Both the position numbers and the translations under genes were made by a program. A DNA stretch of 54,962 nucleotides, from positions 1 to 54,962 of the forward strand of contig CANJKV010000010.1 in assembly GCA_947474855.1 (NCBI GenBank), in the 5' to 3' direction. The stretch is from Aurantimonadaceae bacterium. GTDB taxonomy: Bacteria; Pseudomonadota; Alphaproteobacteria; Rhizobiales; Rhizobiaceae. Below, in pieces: positions 41,586 through 49,340 of the stretch. Within the stretch, counting starts at the first letter, position 1, and each line of letters opens with the position of its first letter. The notes below the pieces were generated by a model. That model worked only from the letters and a program-made list of their open reading frames with translations. It made no database searches and was not told the DNA's origin.

Positions 41586-42638
41586 TCAGTTGCCCTCCCA
41601 ACTCACGACCTGCTCGGGTCGCAGAAACTTGCCGCCTTCCGTAACGACCAGTTCCTGTGCGGAGATCCCCTTTGCAGCGGTGAACTCGCCTGCCCGGTAA
41701 CTTGCGACAGTGATGAGGCGAAGCGCGACGGTTCGCGTTGCTGCATCCACGATCCAAACTGCGGGCTTCCCGCCGTCCGACGTCATCGCGCTCCATGGCA
41801 GTGTGATTGCAGTGTCTGGAGGCGTGTGAAAAGCGCCGATCACGGACGTTCCAAGGGACCATTGGACATTATCGGGAAGCGCCAGTTTCACGCGAATCGT
41901 TCCGGTCGTCGTATCGATGACCGGCGCGACCTCTCTCACCTTTGCAGGGATACCACCGCCAGGATTCGAGACCGGCACCACGGTCGCCTTGTCGCCCGGT
42001 GACCCCGCCAGGAAAAATGCCTCGAAGACATCGAAGACCGCATCACGGGGACCGTCATGGGCGAGCGTTAAGGCAGGTTGTGCGGCTGATACGACCTGCC
42101 CGACCTCGACGCTGCGCGCAGTGATGATGCCGTCGGCATTGGCTTTGAGTTCGGTGTAAGAGAGTGCATCGCGAGCGATCGCCAGGGACGCTTTGGCGGA
42201 TTCGAGCGACCCCTCTGCCGTTGCCAGCTCCTCCTTCGCCTGGTCGTAGGTCGACTGGGCGATTGCGCGTGTCTCCACCAATGTCTGAGAGCGCCGAAAC
42301 GCGAGGTTCTTTTGATTGAGTGTCGCTTGCGCCGCCAGAAGACCAGCCTCAGCCGACTCCACGTCCGCGCGCTGCTCGGTGTCGTCGATCCGCGCAAGAA
42401 CATCTCCGGCGTGCACATGTGAACCGATATCCACCCGCCGCTCTATGACCTTGCCGGCGGAGCGGAACGCGAGGTCGGTCTGTATGCGTGCTCGTATCTC
42501 GCCTGTGACGCCCGTGCTGCGCTGATGCTCGATCATTGCTGCGTGAATCACGCGTACCGATTGCGGTGGTGCGGCTGTTGTCTTGGCATTGTCGTCGCAT
42601 GCGGCAAGCAACAGGCCGAGCAGACTGAGACCAATCAT
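41586..42638 (-). CDS. efflux RND periplasmic adaptor subunit (2), lipoprotein
   Basis: A second membrane-fusion protein of about 350 residues. The signal peptide MIGLSLLGLLLAACDD has a lipobox (LAAC). Lipoyl halves are GKVIERRVDIGSHVHAGDVLARID and ANADGIITARSVEVGQVVSAAQPALTLA, with a helical hairpin between. It is related to, but distinct from, adaptor 1. ATG 42638 is chosen because the signal peptide starts there; an in-frame TTG at 42710 would add 24 basic residues. Two adaptors for one permease resemble the TriABC arrangement. It is first in the operon; no outer-membrane factor gene is present. Confidence 0.9.
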   Translation of the reverse strand: MIGLSLLGLLLAACDDNAKTTAAPPQSVRVIHAAMIEHQRSTGVTGEIRARIQTDLAFRSAGKVIERRVDIGSHVHAGDVLARIDDTEQRADVESAEAGLLAAQATLNQKNLAFRRSQTLVETRAIAQSTYDQAKEELATAEGSLESAKASLAIARDALSYTELKANADGIITARSVEVGQVVSAAQPALTLAHDGPRDAVFDVFEAFFLAGSPGDKATVVPVSNPGGGIPAKVREVAPVIDTTTGTIRVKLALPDNVQWSLGTSVIGAFHTPPDTAITLPWSAMTSDGGKPAVWIVDAATRTVALRLITVASYRAGEFTAAKGISAQELVVTEGGKFLRPEQVVSWEGN

Positions 42639-42814
42639 GCGGAACGGAATGGTGGAAAGGCGAACGTGATGCTTATACCTGCCGGCACTATGTCGCTCTT
42701 GCTTCTTCAAATAATTTCCGGTCAGAGTATGATCTCCTGCGATCGGTTGCGCGGCTGGGCGCCTACAGATTTCTGGCCCTCCGCGTTTCTCATGTCTTGA
42801 CGACAGGACGCTTT

Positions 42815-42838
42815 CAGCCGCTGTGAGTGAAGCGGCTG
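42815..42838 (-). terminator. hairpin downstream of the DUF3313 gene
   Basis: CAGCCGCT and AGCGGCTG form a perfect 8-bp stem with an 8-base loop, 20 bases past the DUF3313 stop in the minus direction. No T run follows, so it is a weak terminator or an mRNA end protector. Confidence 0.4.
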
Positions 42839-42857
42839 GCGCAATGGACGTCCTCAG

Positions 42858-43583
42858 CTATCTGGCTTCGCGGGCCAACTCTTTGTCCAGTTGGTCCGCC
42901 GCCGAGCGCACCCCGGCCTTTGCCGCGTCGAGCCCCCCGAAATTGGCGGTGATGTCGAGCGCGTTGGCGCTCCTGCTCGCAACGTGGGCGTAGAGCAGGG
43001 TGCCGGTCTGGGCATCCTCAATCTCGACGGCATAGGACACCCAGCCGGAGAATGTGCCGCGACCGCCAGTGGCCTGGGCGCCCGCATTGACGACGAGGCC
43101 GACCGGCAGAACATGCGAAACGGTGGACAGCACCGGTGTGCTTGCTTCTGCACCGGTCAGTGTCAGCTTGGCGCGCAACGTACCCGGTCCGGGCTGTGCA
43201 ACGAGTTGAAGGCGCCGGCCGAGGACCTTGGAAAATTCCTGATGCATGTAGCTGGCGAGTGCCTGTTGGTCGGTGGCCGACATCTTGCCGAATTGTGCGT
43301 CCGGCCCGGCGTAGATCGCTGTGGGTGGGATAATGACACTTCTATAGGCTGCGAAATTCGTATCCGGCCGACGGTAGGCATAAGGCCTCGTCTTGTCCGA
43401 GGTCGGGCGCAGAAACGCCGACGAAGACAGCGCTACAGACGGTGGCGGCGTTGTCGCACAGGCGGCGAGGGCGAGTGCCATCGCGCAAGTCGCCAGGCCA
43501 CGCACCCAAATATTGGAAGGCCGCCTCCGAGGTGCCTGGGACGGACCGGAAATCGGAGTTGGACTATTTGCGCGATTATCCAA
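42858..43583 (-). CDS. DUF3313 family lipoprotein
   Basis: A 241-residue protein of the DUF3313 type. A signal peptide ends in LALAAC (lipobox) and is followed by FLRPTSDKTRPYAYRRPDTNFAAYRSVIIPPTAIYAGPDAQFG, the family opening, and a C-terminal SYAVEIEDAQTGTLLYAHVASRSANALDITANFGGLDAAKAG. The start TTG 43583 has GAGGTG just upstream; GTG 43505 would begin at the signal peptide itself. Likely an outer-membrane lipoprotein of unknown role, beside the efflux operon and on the same strand. Confidence 0.8.
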   Translation of the reverse strand: MDNRANSPTPISGPSQAPRRRPSNIWVRGLATCAMALALAACATTPPPSVALSSSAFLRPTSDKTRPYAYRRPDTNFAAYRSVIIPPTAIYAGPDAQFGKMSATDQQALASYMHQEFSKVLGRRLQLVAQPGPGTLRAKLTLTGAEASTPVLSTVSHVLPVGLVVNAGAQATGGRGTFSGWVSYAVEIEDAQTGTLLYAHVASRSANALDITANFGGLDAAKAGVRSAADQLDKELAREAR

Positions 43584-43654
43584 AGTTCACCTCATGTGCA
43601 TGGCCCGCTGTCACGGTGTTTTCTTCACCGGCAGAATGGTCCTCAGCTTTTGAA

Positions 43655-43684
43655 CGAAAATCCCGAGGCGGTGATCCGCCTCGG
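43655..43684 (-). terminator. rho-independent terminator after the SH3 gene
   Basis: On the minus strand CCGAGGCGG and CCGCCTCGG form a 9-bp stem with a 4-base loop, followed by GATTTTCG. It lies about 75 bases past the stop of the SH3-domain gene and would end that two-gene transcript. Confidence 0.7.
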
Positions 43685-43759
43685 CCTGGCCTGCGTCATG
43701 GCTAACGATCCGGATATGAACGGGGACGGCGTGTGCTCATCTCCGGCTTGCGGTACGTC

Positions 43760-44374
43760 TTAACGCTCCACGACGCCCCTACGGAATTCGAGGCCGCCAC
43801 CAGGCCGCCGCAAGATCGCGCCACCGGCGCAACGGTCTGGGCCGCATGCTCCTCGTGCTGCGGCGCCGCCGCCGTAAGGGCCGCGAACAACGGCAGAACC
43901 GCCGCATGCAGCTCCAACGCAGCCACCTCGCGCAACACCGCCGTAACCCGGGCCGCCGCGATAATAGGTGTTCCATTGTCCGTACCACGGCTGGCCGCCA
44001 TAGTGGTTATTCCAGTAAGCCTGGTTGAAGGCGACAACGGTCAATCCGATCATCGGAATGAGCGCCGGCGAAAGAGCTACTGTTTGGCCCTGATAGTAGA
44101 TGCTGACATAGTTCGAAGAGACCCAGCCGCGTGCCCCTGCCCATGAGACGTCGCACCAGGAGGCCGCGTCGAGACATCCATAGATGGTCAGAGCTGCACT
44201 GGGCGGCATTGTCATGACGATCGGATACCATGTCCCCGGTCCGGCCCTTAGGTTGACGCTGGAAACTGTCGCGCCTCGCGTTGCCGCCAACGCGGGGCCG
44301 GACATCACGGCCACCAACACTGCCGCAAATGCGCCAAGCACATAGCGGCGCGTGGGCCACATTTTTCTGTTCAT
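43760..44374 (-). CDS. secreted SH3-domain protein
   Basis: A 204-residue exported protein. The signal peptide is YVLGAFAAVLVAVMSGPALA. Residues 33-95, ATRGATVSSVNLRAGPGTWYPIVMTMPPSAALTIYGCLDAASWCDVSWAGARGWVSSNYVSIYY, are a bacterial SH3 (SH3_3) domain that usually binds peptidoglycan. The tail is rich in Gly, Tyr and Cys (YRGGPGYGGVARGGCVGAACGG), a low-complexity surface region. ATG overlaps the stop of the preceding gene by four bases, so the two are one operon. Confidence 0.82.
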   Translation of the reverse strand: MNRKMWPTRRYVLGAFAAVLVAVMSGPALAATRGATVSSVNLRAGPGTWYPIVMTMPPSAALTIYGCLDAASWCDVSWAGARGWVSSNYVSIYYQGQTVALSPALIPMIGLTVVAFNQAYWNNHYGGQPWYGQWNTYYRGGPGYGGVARGGCVGAACGGSAVVRGPYGGGAAARGACGPDRCAGGAILRRPGGGLEFRRGVVER

Positions 44375-44760
44375 GCCTTTCTCCTTTTGAAGTGATCAAT
44401 CCCGTGCGTTGGGCATTCGGCCACACCGGTGAAATTTGTCCGGGCGTTTACAGGATCGAATACGCTCCAACGATTTTCCTCCGGGCTGTCATCGGGATCG
44501 GCAGAGCGATAATTGCTGATGCATCTCTCCCTCGAAGCCATCATGTCGGCGACGCACAGCTCGTATCCGTCCTCGTCGGCATACAGAGTGACGCAAACGG
44601 TATTCGGCATTCCGTTTTCCATCGGGAAGCAGAGCGCCTCGGTGGATTCGTTCGCCCATGGGATCGTGACGGTCCGCTCGCGGGCAGCCGCGCTAACAGA
44701 GACGGAAATGCCGGCAAGCAGCATCAACGCAAAGAAGGTAAAACCGCTCCTCTTATCCAT
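44371..44760 (-). CDS. secreted hypothetical protein (129 aa)
   Basis: A 129-residue exported protein. A signal peptide (FTFFALMLLAGISVSVSAAA) precedes RERTVTIPWANESTEALCFPMENGMPNTVCVTLYADEDGYELCVADMMASRERC..., with at least five cysteines, so disulfides are likely. No family is recognised. It is first of a two-gene operon with the SH3 protein. Its upstream region (44,761-45,003) shows no gene and should hold the promoter. Confidence 0.6.
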   Translation of the reverse strand: MDKRSGFTFFALMLLAGISVSVSAAARERTVTIPWANESTEALCFPMENGMPNTVCVTLYADEDGYELCVADMMASRERCISNYRSADPDDSPEENRWSVFDPVNARTNFTGVAECPTHGIDHFKRRKA

Positions 44761-45003
44761 TGTCCCTCGCTTGTAATCCTGAATAGAGGGTCGATGTCCG
44801 AGGCAGTTTCTTTCTTGCCACGGTGCGAAAGGCAGTTAACAGCAATCGCCATCCGGCCTGTTGCCAAGGGTTCGAGGCAACGGGGCATTCTGAAAGATTG
44901 ACCTATTCCATAACTGGTTGGCGCTGAGGCAAAGGGTCCTTGGCCGCGCCAGCGCTGCGGTGGGTTTCGGTCGGTATTTTTCAATCATCAGCAGCTTCCC
45001 CGA

Positions 45004-45122
45004 ATGGATGAATTGCTACTGATACGAAGTGCGCCGCCCGATGCGACATTCCGGCTGGATTTTTTTTCGGGGCTGCCATTCAGATCTGAGATCTCATAGT
45101 GAGCAGCAGCCGTGGAAGGACA
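45004..45122 (+). repeat. direct repeat A (IS upstream end)
   Basis: A block of about 118 bases beginning ATGGATGAATTGCTACTGAT recurs at 46206-46321 in the same orientation with about 85-90 per cent identity. In both places it runs directly into pieces of the same IS5-like transposase gene, so it is the upstream end of an IS. Confidence 0.8.
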
Positions 45123-45330
45123 TGCAAAAGAGCTGGTCCAGTTGGCGCAGATGATCGTCCGGCCGTTTCTGGAAGAGCGTGTTGGCGAGGTCTCTCAGGA
45201 TGGATCAGGTATGCAGCCGCTGCCGACCCGGCTGATGGCAGGGCTGGCAAGCATACATTCAACTTGTCGGATGATGGGGTTTGCGTCCGCTACCACGACA
45301 GTCCGTCAGACCGTCTAAAAACTCTTGATG
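45112..45330 (+). pseudogene. IS5-like transposase N-terminal remnant, frameshifted
   Basis: From GTG 45112 the peptide reads KELVQLAQMIVRPFLEERVG...PLPTRLMAGLA; a second frame then continues GKHTFNLSDDGVCVRY. Together these match the N-terminus of IS5-family transposases as I remember them (PTRLMAGLxxLKHTFNLSDE). A few bases are lost at the join near 45,250, and everything downstream, including the catalytic DDE region, is missing. Confidence 0.6.
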
Positions 45331-45403
45331 CGGATGATTGATGATCTGGCGGCAATACCACGCGTCACTTGATCAAGACTCACCTCAAGGATTTTAGGAC
45401 GGT

Positions 45404-46174
45404 TCAGAGCTTGGGCAGTTGATGTGGCGTTTCGCCGAAAACTCTGTCGTAGAGGGGGAGTACCGTCGATCTTCTCAACGGAAATGGCACGAAGTGTCCA
45501 CAGTCGAACAAGGCCACGTTAACAGGGGCGTTCCGCTTCACGATCTCTGCGAATCTAATCGCTTGGTCCACAGGCGCACGGTCATCGTGCCGCCCATGCA
45601 GAATGCGGGTTTCCGTTCGAATTTTGTCAGCGTGGAGAAATGCTGAACGAGCTGAAAATGCTTCTGGCGTAGTGCCTGCCTCGGCCTCGATATTTGCGCG
45701 GATACCCGGAATAGTTTTTCCATAAGCCGATTCCAGATCATAGATGCCCGCTACGAGGATAACTCCACCGAGTGTTGGTTCCTGAGAGGCGACCATCGCC
45801 CCCGCTATCGCGCCACGGCTGACCCCATAGAGTATGGTTGCCGAGCGCCCGACATCATGTTCCTGTTCAAAATGATCGAGTACCATCCGGATTGCGAATT
45901 GTGTCTTGGGGCCGCAGAAGTCCGGAGGCCCGCTGGAACCTCCATAGCCGGGTTGTGACACAGAGGCCGCGATGATCGAACGCCAGGTTGCCAGACGTGC
46001 CAACGTTCCATCTTCGGCCATGCCGCGGCCACCTATGCGAGGGCTATCCTGATGGCCGTGGACAAAGAGAATAGCACCTCGCAATGAACTGTCAGAAGCG
46101 GGCCGAGCAACAAACAGTTCGAGAGTTTTCTGCTCTCCCAATTCCAACAAAACGGGCTGTTGATCAGCAGTCAT
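45404..46174 (-). CDS. alpha/beta hydrolase (256 aa)
   Basis: A 256-residue soluble alpha/beta hydrolase. Parts in order: AILFVHGHQDSPRIGGRGMAEDG, ASVSQPGYGGSSGPPDFCGP, the elbow YGVSRGAIAG with the serine near residue 117, ILHGRHDDRAPVDQA with the acid, and FDCGHFVPFPL with the histidine. The S-R-G-A elbow is like dipeptidyl-peptidase/DLH-type enzymes. ATG 46174 follows GGACGGAATAAT. It lies between two copies of a degenerate IS upstream end, with lower GC than the trb genes, and was probably captured with the IS. Confidence 0.8.
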   Translation of the reverse strand: MTADQQPVLLELGEQKTLELFVARPASDSSLRGAILFVHGHQDSPRIGGRGMAEDGTLARLATWRSIIAASVSQPGYGGSSGPPDFCGPKTQFAIRMVLDHFEQEHDVGRSATILYGVSRGAIAGAMVASQEPTLGGVILVAGIYDLESAYGKTIPGIRANIEAEAGTTPEAFSARSAFLHADKIRTETRILHGRHDDRAPVDQAIRFAEIVKRNAPVNVALFDCGHFVPFPLRRSTVLPLYDRVFGETPHQLPKL

Positions 46175-46205
46175 ATTATTCCGTCCAGTATCGCAAAACC
46201 CGCAG

Positions 46206-46321
46206 ATGGATGAATTGCTACTGATACGAAGTGCACCGCCCGATGCGACATTCCGGCTGGATTTTTTCGGAGCGCCATTCATATCTGAGATCTTATGGTG
46301 AGCGGCAGTCAGGGAAGGACA
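46206..46321 (+). repeat. direct repeat B (IS upstream end)
   Basis: Second copy of the block at 45004. It breaks off at GAAGGACA, where copy A continues with the transposase N-terminus, and here joins a later part of the same gene, showing an internal deletion. Confidence 0.75.
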
Positions 46322-46408
46322 ATGGCTCTTCTACAGGAGACCCTTTCGGTGGTGGTCAAGACCGGTGCGATGAAGCCGTCGGACACGCGGCAGGCGATCG
46401 TGCGATAA
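46322..46408 (+). pseudogene. IS5-like transposase internal fragment
   Basis: The 28-residue peptide MALLQETLSVVVKTGAMKPS... matches, from memory, an internal stretch of the same IS5-family transposase (LQESLSVAxKTGAxKPxD), which in an intact protein lies about 100 residues after the region preserved at 45112. It stops at TAA 46406-46408, so the copy is dead. Confidence 0.55.
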
Positions 46409-46442
46409 CTGATCGGTCTGGCCCACGCTGGATCGGCGACTG

Positions 46443-46925
46443 TTACGGAACGCGCAGTATTCCCTTTGCCTTTTGGTCGGCAACCACCGTGCGCCTTCCT
46501 TCGGGGGAGATTTGACCAATCGCATCCACCAATGGACCGCCGATTGCGTCCATGAACTCCGTCCAGGCGGACTGCGTTGCACTGAGGGCCGCCAGGGTTG
46601 CGACAGGATCATACGGATCAGCAGACATCTGTTTCAGCATTTCTTGCCGAGCCTCGGTAACTTTCCTCACGGCTCGCGCATATCGCGGTTCTTCCTTGAG
46701 AAGACTCTGACGGAACAACCTGGCGCCTGAAGCAGGAAGAGTCGCTTCCGCAACAGCCAGAATGCGAGCCAGAGGATCATCACCTCTTTGAACCTCCGGT
46801 GTCACACGCAGCATTTGCCCCCCCAGGAAAGCGAGAAGGAACATGTTCAACACGAGCGAGACGGGAAGAGCAATTCGCAACCATTTTCTTGTGCCATCCT
46901 GTGTTTGAACCATATTGCTGTTCAT
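46443..46925 (-). CDS. periplasmic heavy-metal-sensor-like protein (CnrX/CpxP type)
   Basis: A 160-residue membrane-anchored helical protein. One N-terminal membrane segment (LRIALPVSLVLNMFLLAFLGGQML) leads to a helical hairpin: DPLARILAVAEATLPASGARLFRQSLLKEEPRYARAVRKVTEARQEMLKQMSADPYDPVATLAALSATQSAWTEFMD. This is the layout of periplasmic metal sensors, but no His/Cys cluster is obvious, so the signal may not be metal. Its ATG overlaps the anti-sigma stop by four bases and completes a sigma/anti-sigma/sensor operon like cnrYXH in content. Confidence 0.75.
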   Translation of the reverse strand: MNSNMVQTQDGTRKWLRIALPVSLVLNMFLLAFLGGQMLRVTPEVQRGDDPLARILAVAEATLPASGARLFRQSLLKEEPRYARAVRKVTEARQEMLKQMSADPYDPVATLAALSATQSAWTEFMDAIGGPLVDAIGQISPEGRRTVVADQKAKGILRVP

Positions 46926-47389
46926 TCCATGAAAATTGGGATCGATGCGATCTGAAGTGTAGAGAGCAGGTCACCGGAGGCGGGTAAGCTCGGGAAATGC
47001 ATCCCGATGAAAAGACCTGCCGCCACCGCGATTCCGCCGCTGGAGGAAAGACCGATCCAATTCAGATCGGGCCATAGTCCGCGAACATGCGCAAAAAGCC
47101 GTGCACCGAACCGGGAAGGTCCGGATGGTGCCGGCGCTATTCGCGCAGCGACGTTCGTTCTCAGGCGCACCAAGGCGGCATTGCGTTCGCCCGGCGGCCA
47201 CAGGGAGATCTCTTGATGCCTGCGCGCCGCCGCGAGCGCATCATCCATCAAGCGCTCCTCCGCAAGAACGGCGCGCGCCACTTTCGAGCTGCCCAGCAGA
47301 GCCAGCGCATCGCTCCGCTCCTCGACGGGCCACAGATCGATGTTCGCTCCGTAACTTCGCGCCAGCGACGTAAAGCGTTCGATCTTCAT
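46922..47389 (-). CDS. probable anti-sigma factor, membrane-bound
   Basis: A 155-residue protein. The N-terminal half is helical with repeated tryptophan-glutamate motifs (ANIDLWPVEERSDALALL and QEISLWPPGERNAALVRL). A hydrophobic segment near residues 110-130 (IGLSSSGGIAVAAGLFIGMHF) is one membrane helix. Gene order and size fit an anti-sigma factor that holds the ECF sigma protein at the membrane until the periplasmic partner releases it. The call rests on context more than on a recognised domain. Confidence 0.65.
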   Translation of the reverse strand: MKIERFTSLARSYGANIDLWPVEERSDALALLGSSKVARAVLAEERLMDDALAAARRHQEISLWPPGERNAALVRLRTNVAARIAPAPSGPSRFGARLFAHVRGLWPDLNWIGLSSSGGIAVAAGLFIGMHFPSLPASGDLLSTLQIASIPIFME

Positions 47390-47391
47390 AG

Positions 47392-47964
47392 CTATTCTCC
47401 CTGTTTATCATGCTGTGCCAGCAATCGTTCACGAAGTGTGGTTCTAGCACGGGCAAGCAGACGCTCTATTGCTTTGGCAGACAGGCCAAGAATACGTCCC
47501 GCCTCAGCGCCGGATACACCTTCCTCGTAGACGAGTATCATCGCGGCCTGCTGGCTGGCAGGCAATGCCCGTATAGCTGCAACCAGGGCGGCATCGCGCT
47601 CGGCATTCGACAAAATCTCGTCTGCTGCGGCTCCCGGGTCAACAGCGTCGAAGTTCTCTGGAAGGGATTCCGGCTTTTTACGGCGGCGGCTATCAATACA
47701 GAGATTGACGACGATCTGGTAAATCCAAGTTCTAAACTGAGCGCGCTTTGGGTTAAAGCGGTCAGCTTGATGCCACACCTTGACCATTGCATCCTGGGCG
47801 ATGTCCTCAGCATCGCGAAAATTTGGGATTAGGCGGCTTGCAACGCTTAGAACAAACGAACCGTGACGAACAACGATTTCATCGAAGGCTCTCCGGTCTC
47901 CTTGCGCCGACCAGAACAGGAGCTCGTCATCAGTAGCCTTGTTATAAGCCCGGGGTTCGACCAT
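47392..47964 (-). CDS. ECF RNA polymerase sigma factor
   Basis: A 190-residue sigma-70 factor of the extracytoplasmic class. Region 2 is LLFWSAQGDRRAFDEIVVRHGSFVLSVASRLIPNFRDAEDIAQDAMVKVWHQADRFNPKRAQFRTWIYQIVVNLCIDSRRRKK. Region 4 is LPASQQAAMILVYEEGVSGAEAGRILGLSAKAIERLLARARTTLRERL. Regions 1.1 and 3 are absent. ATG 47964 gives the family's usual length; the frame is open to 48057. It heads the three-gene operon and would direct transcription of its own promoter and of targets such as the efflux genes. Confidence 0.9.
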   Translation of the reverse strand: MVEPRAYNKATDDELLFWSAQGDRRAFDEIVVRHGSFVLSVASRLIPNFRDAEDIAQDAMVKVWHQADRFNPKRAQFRTWIYQIVVNLCIDSRRRKKPESLPENFDAVDPGAAADEILSNAERDAALVAAIRALPASQQAAMILVYEEGVSGAEAGRILGLSAKAIERLLARARTTLRERLLAQHDKQGE

Positions 47965-48496
47965 GCCCGCGCCCAAATTCCACTTGATCAGCAGCGCGAG
48001 CGCGTCCCATTCGAATTCCATCTCCCGCCATGGCGCTGCCAATTCCTGTGCCCGCATGTGCGTTGCTCGCTTTTCCCGGCTCTTGCACCTTATACGGGGC
48101 GCGCACCTGTTTCCCCCTCATGCGATCGAGATTTTGCGCGGCAATCCCGATAGGCACGCGGGCGATCAAGCAGACGGGAGTTGCATGGCCGCAGGTTCAA
48201 CGGTCGCAGGCAGATCGCATCGTCGCCCTACATAAGACCAAGTGCATGCTTTGACAGCCGCATCACGCTTACTCTCGGTTCTCCGGTTGAGGGTAGCGAG
48301 CAAGCATCAATCTGCAAAGGAAATTGACGATGAAGCCCCTGAACAATACACCAGCTTGGATATCCGTGTCGGCATTGACACCTTGGGCAGCGATATTAGG
48401 CCGCGCGCAAGCCTGTGCCGCTCGGGGAGCATTCTTGGTCTGATTCTTTTTGTTATGTTCGCGGCGCCGGTTCAGCAAAAAATCTGAACAGTGCGT
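47965..48496. other. intergenic DNA upstream of the sigma operon and integration block
   Basis: No gene is supported in these 530 bases; the open frames are short and overlap on both strands. The first 150 bases should hold the sigma operon promoter on the minus strand. GTTCAG/CTGAAC (48469-48488) is a small hairpin just before the 41-bp element. This appears to be the junction between cargo and core. Confidence 0.4.
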
Positions 48497-48537
48497 GGGG
48501 TGCCGCCAGCGCACAGGTGTAAATGCGGCACGCTACA
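48497..48537 (+). promoter_or_regulatory. 41-bp stem-loop element, copy 2
   Basis: GTGCCGC (48500-48506) and GCGGCAC (48525-48531) enclose an 18-base loop. It matches the element at 12954 in 38 of 41 bases; the differences lie only in the loop. It stands about 80 bases before the first gene of the recombinase block, so the integration and replication blocks probably share one regulator. Confidence 0.6.
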
Positions 48538-48615
48538 CACCACCGATCCCCCTCCATGGTCCGCATAATTCCGGGGCTTCCAGCCACCGGATTCCAGCGG
48601 ACCACGGAGGATTCC

Positions 48616-48930
48616 ATGTGTGCAGAACGCCGCCGCACCCAACGGGGCCGCCCACACCAGCCGGACCCCAGAATGCTACCTGACGATCTTTACGATTATA
48701 GTGACGATCCCGCGCCGCGCATCAGCCCGCCGCGTGGAAGCCCACCGCATGTCTTCGATGTCGAGAAGCTGCCGGTCATAGACGACTGGCCCGATGAAGT
48801 GCCGATCACCGAGGCCGAGATTCAAGTGTTTGAGCGCTGGTTCGCCGATGTTTTCGACGAGATGTTCGGGGCGCTCGAACTTCCAAAAGGCTTGAACATA
48901 TTATCTCGTGATGATAATGATAAACCCTGA
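48616..48930 (+). CDS. small acidic hypothetical protein (104 aa)
   Basis: A 104-residue protein. A basic head (MCAERRRTQRGRPHQPD) is followed by a long acidic part (LPDDLYDYSDDPAPR, VIDDWPDEVPITEAEIQVFERWFADVFDEMFGALEL). Acidic, aromatic-rich small proteins on mobile elements are often DNA mimics or anti-defence factors, but no family is recognised and the idea is speculative. ATG 48616 has GGAGG five bases upstream. The HTH gene starts 20 bases after its stop, so the three genes up to the recombinase form one operon. Confidence 0.65.
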   Translation: MCAERRRTQRGRPHQPDPRMLPDDLYDYSDDPAPRISPPRGSPPHVFDVEKLPVIDDWPDEVPITEAEIQVFERWFADVFDEMFGALELPKGLNILSRDDNDKP

Positions 48931-48950
48931 CGTAAACAGGGTCAATTGCC

Positions 48951-49340
48951 GTGACGACTCTGAAAGTTGGGATCGCCGAACCAGAAGAAATGAAGGCCCG
49001 CTCCATGCGGATCGGGCGCGGCGAGGAAAAGCCGGCGCCCGGCGAGCCGACCGTCTGGTTCGCATCCACCGAGTCCTTCGCCCGGCTTCTCTCGGCGAGC
49101 AATCGAGAGCTGCTGCGCATCATCCATGAACAGAAGCCTGGCTCGCTGGACGAACTGGCGCGGATCACAGGACGCGCCACCCCCAATGTCTCGCGCACCC
49201 TCAAGAAGATGGAGAGTTTCGGCCTTGTGCGCATGGAGAAGGGCCAGGGACTCAAGCTGGTCCCCAAGGTCATTCATGACCGCGTGGAGCTGGTCTTGCC
49301 CCTGATCGAGCCTCGCAAGTCGAAAGGAACCCGCAAATGA
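48951..49340 (+). CDS. HVO_A0114-type winged-helix DNA-binding protein
   Basis: A 129-residue regulator. Residues 45-105, RLLSASNRELLRIIHEQKPGSLDELARITGRATPNVSRTLKKMESFGLVRMEKG, are a MarR-like winged helix of the class annotated as HVO_A0114 family, also found as the antitoxin TumA. No TumE-like toxin gene lies next to it, so it more likely regulates the recombinase. The start is GTG 48951. It overlaps the recombinase ATG by four bases, which couples the two. Confidence 0.8.
   Translation: MTTLKVGIAEPEEMKARSMRIGRGEEKPAPGEPTVWFASTESFARLLSASNRELLRIIHEQKPGSLDELARITGRATPNVSRTLKKMESFGLVRMEKGQGLKLVPKVIHDRVELVLPLIEPRKSKGTRK

Noticed and set aside
45004-46321. Composite transposon with two working IS ends
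   Set aside because: Both transposase pieces are deleted or frameshifted and the repeats are in direct orientation with no matching downstream ends seen.
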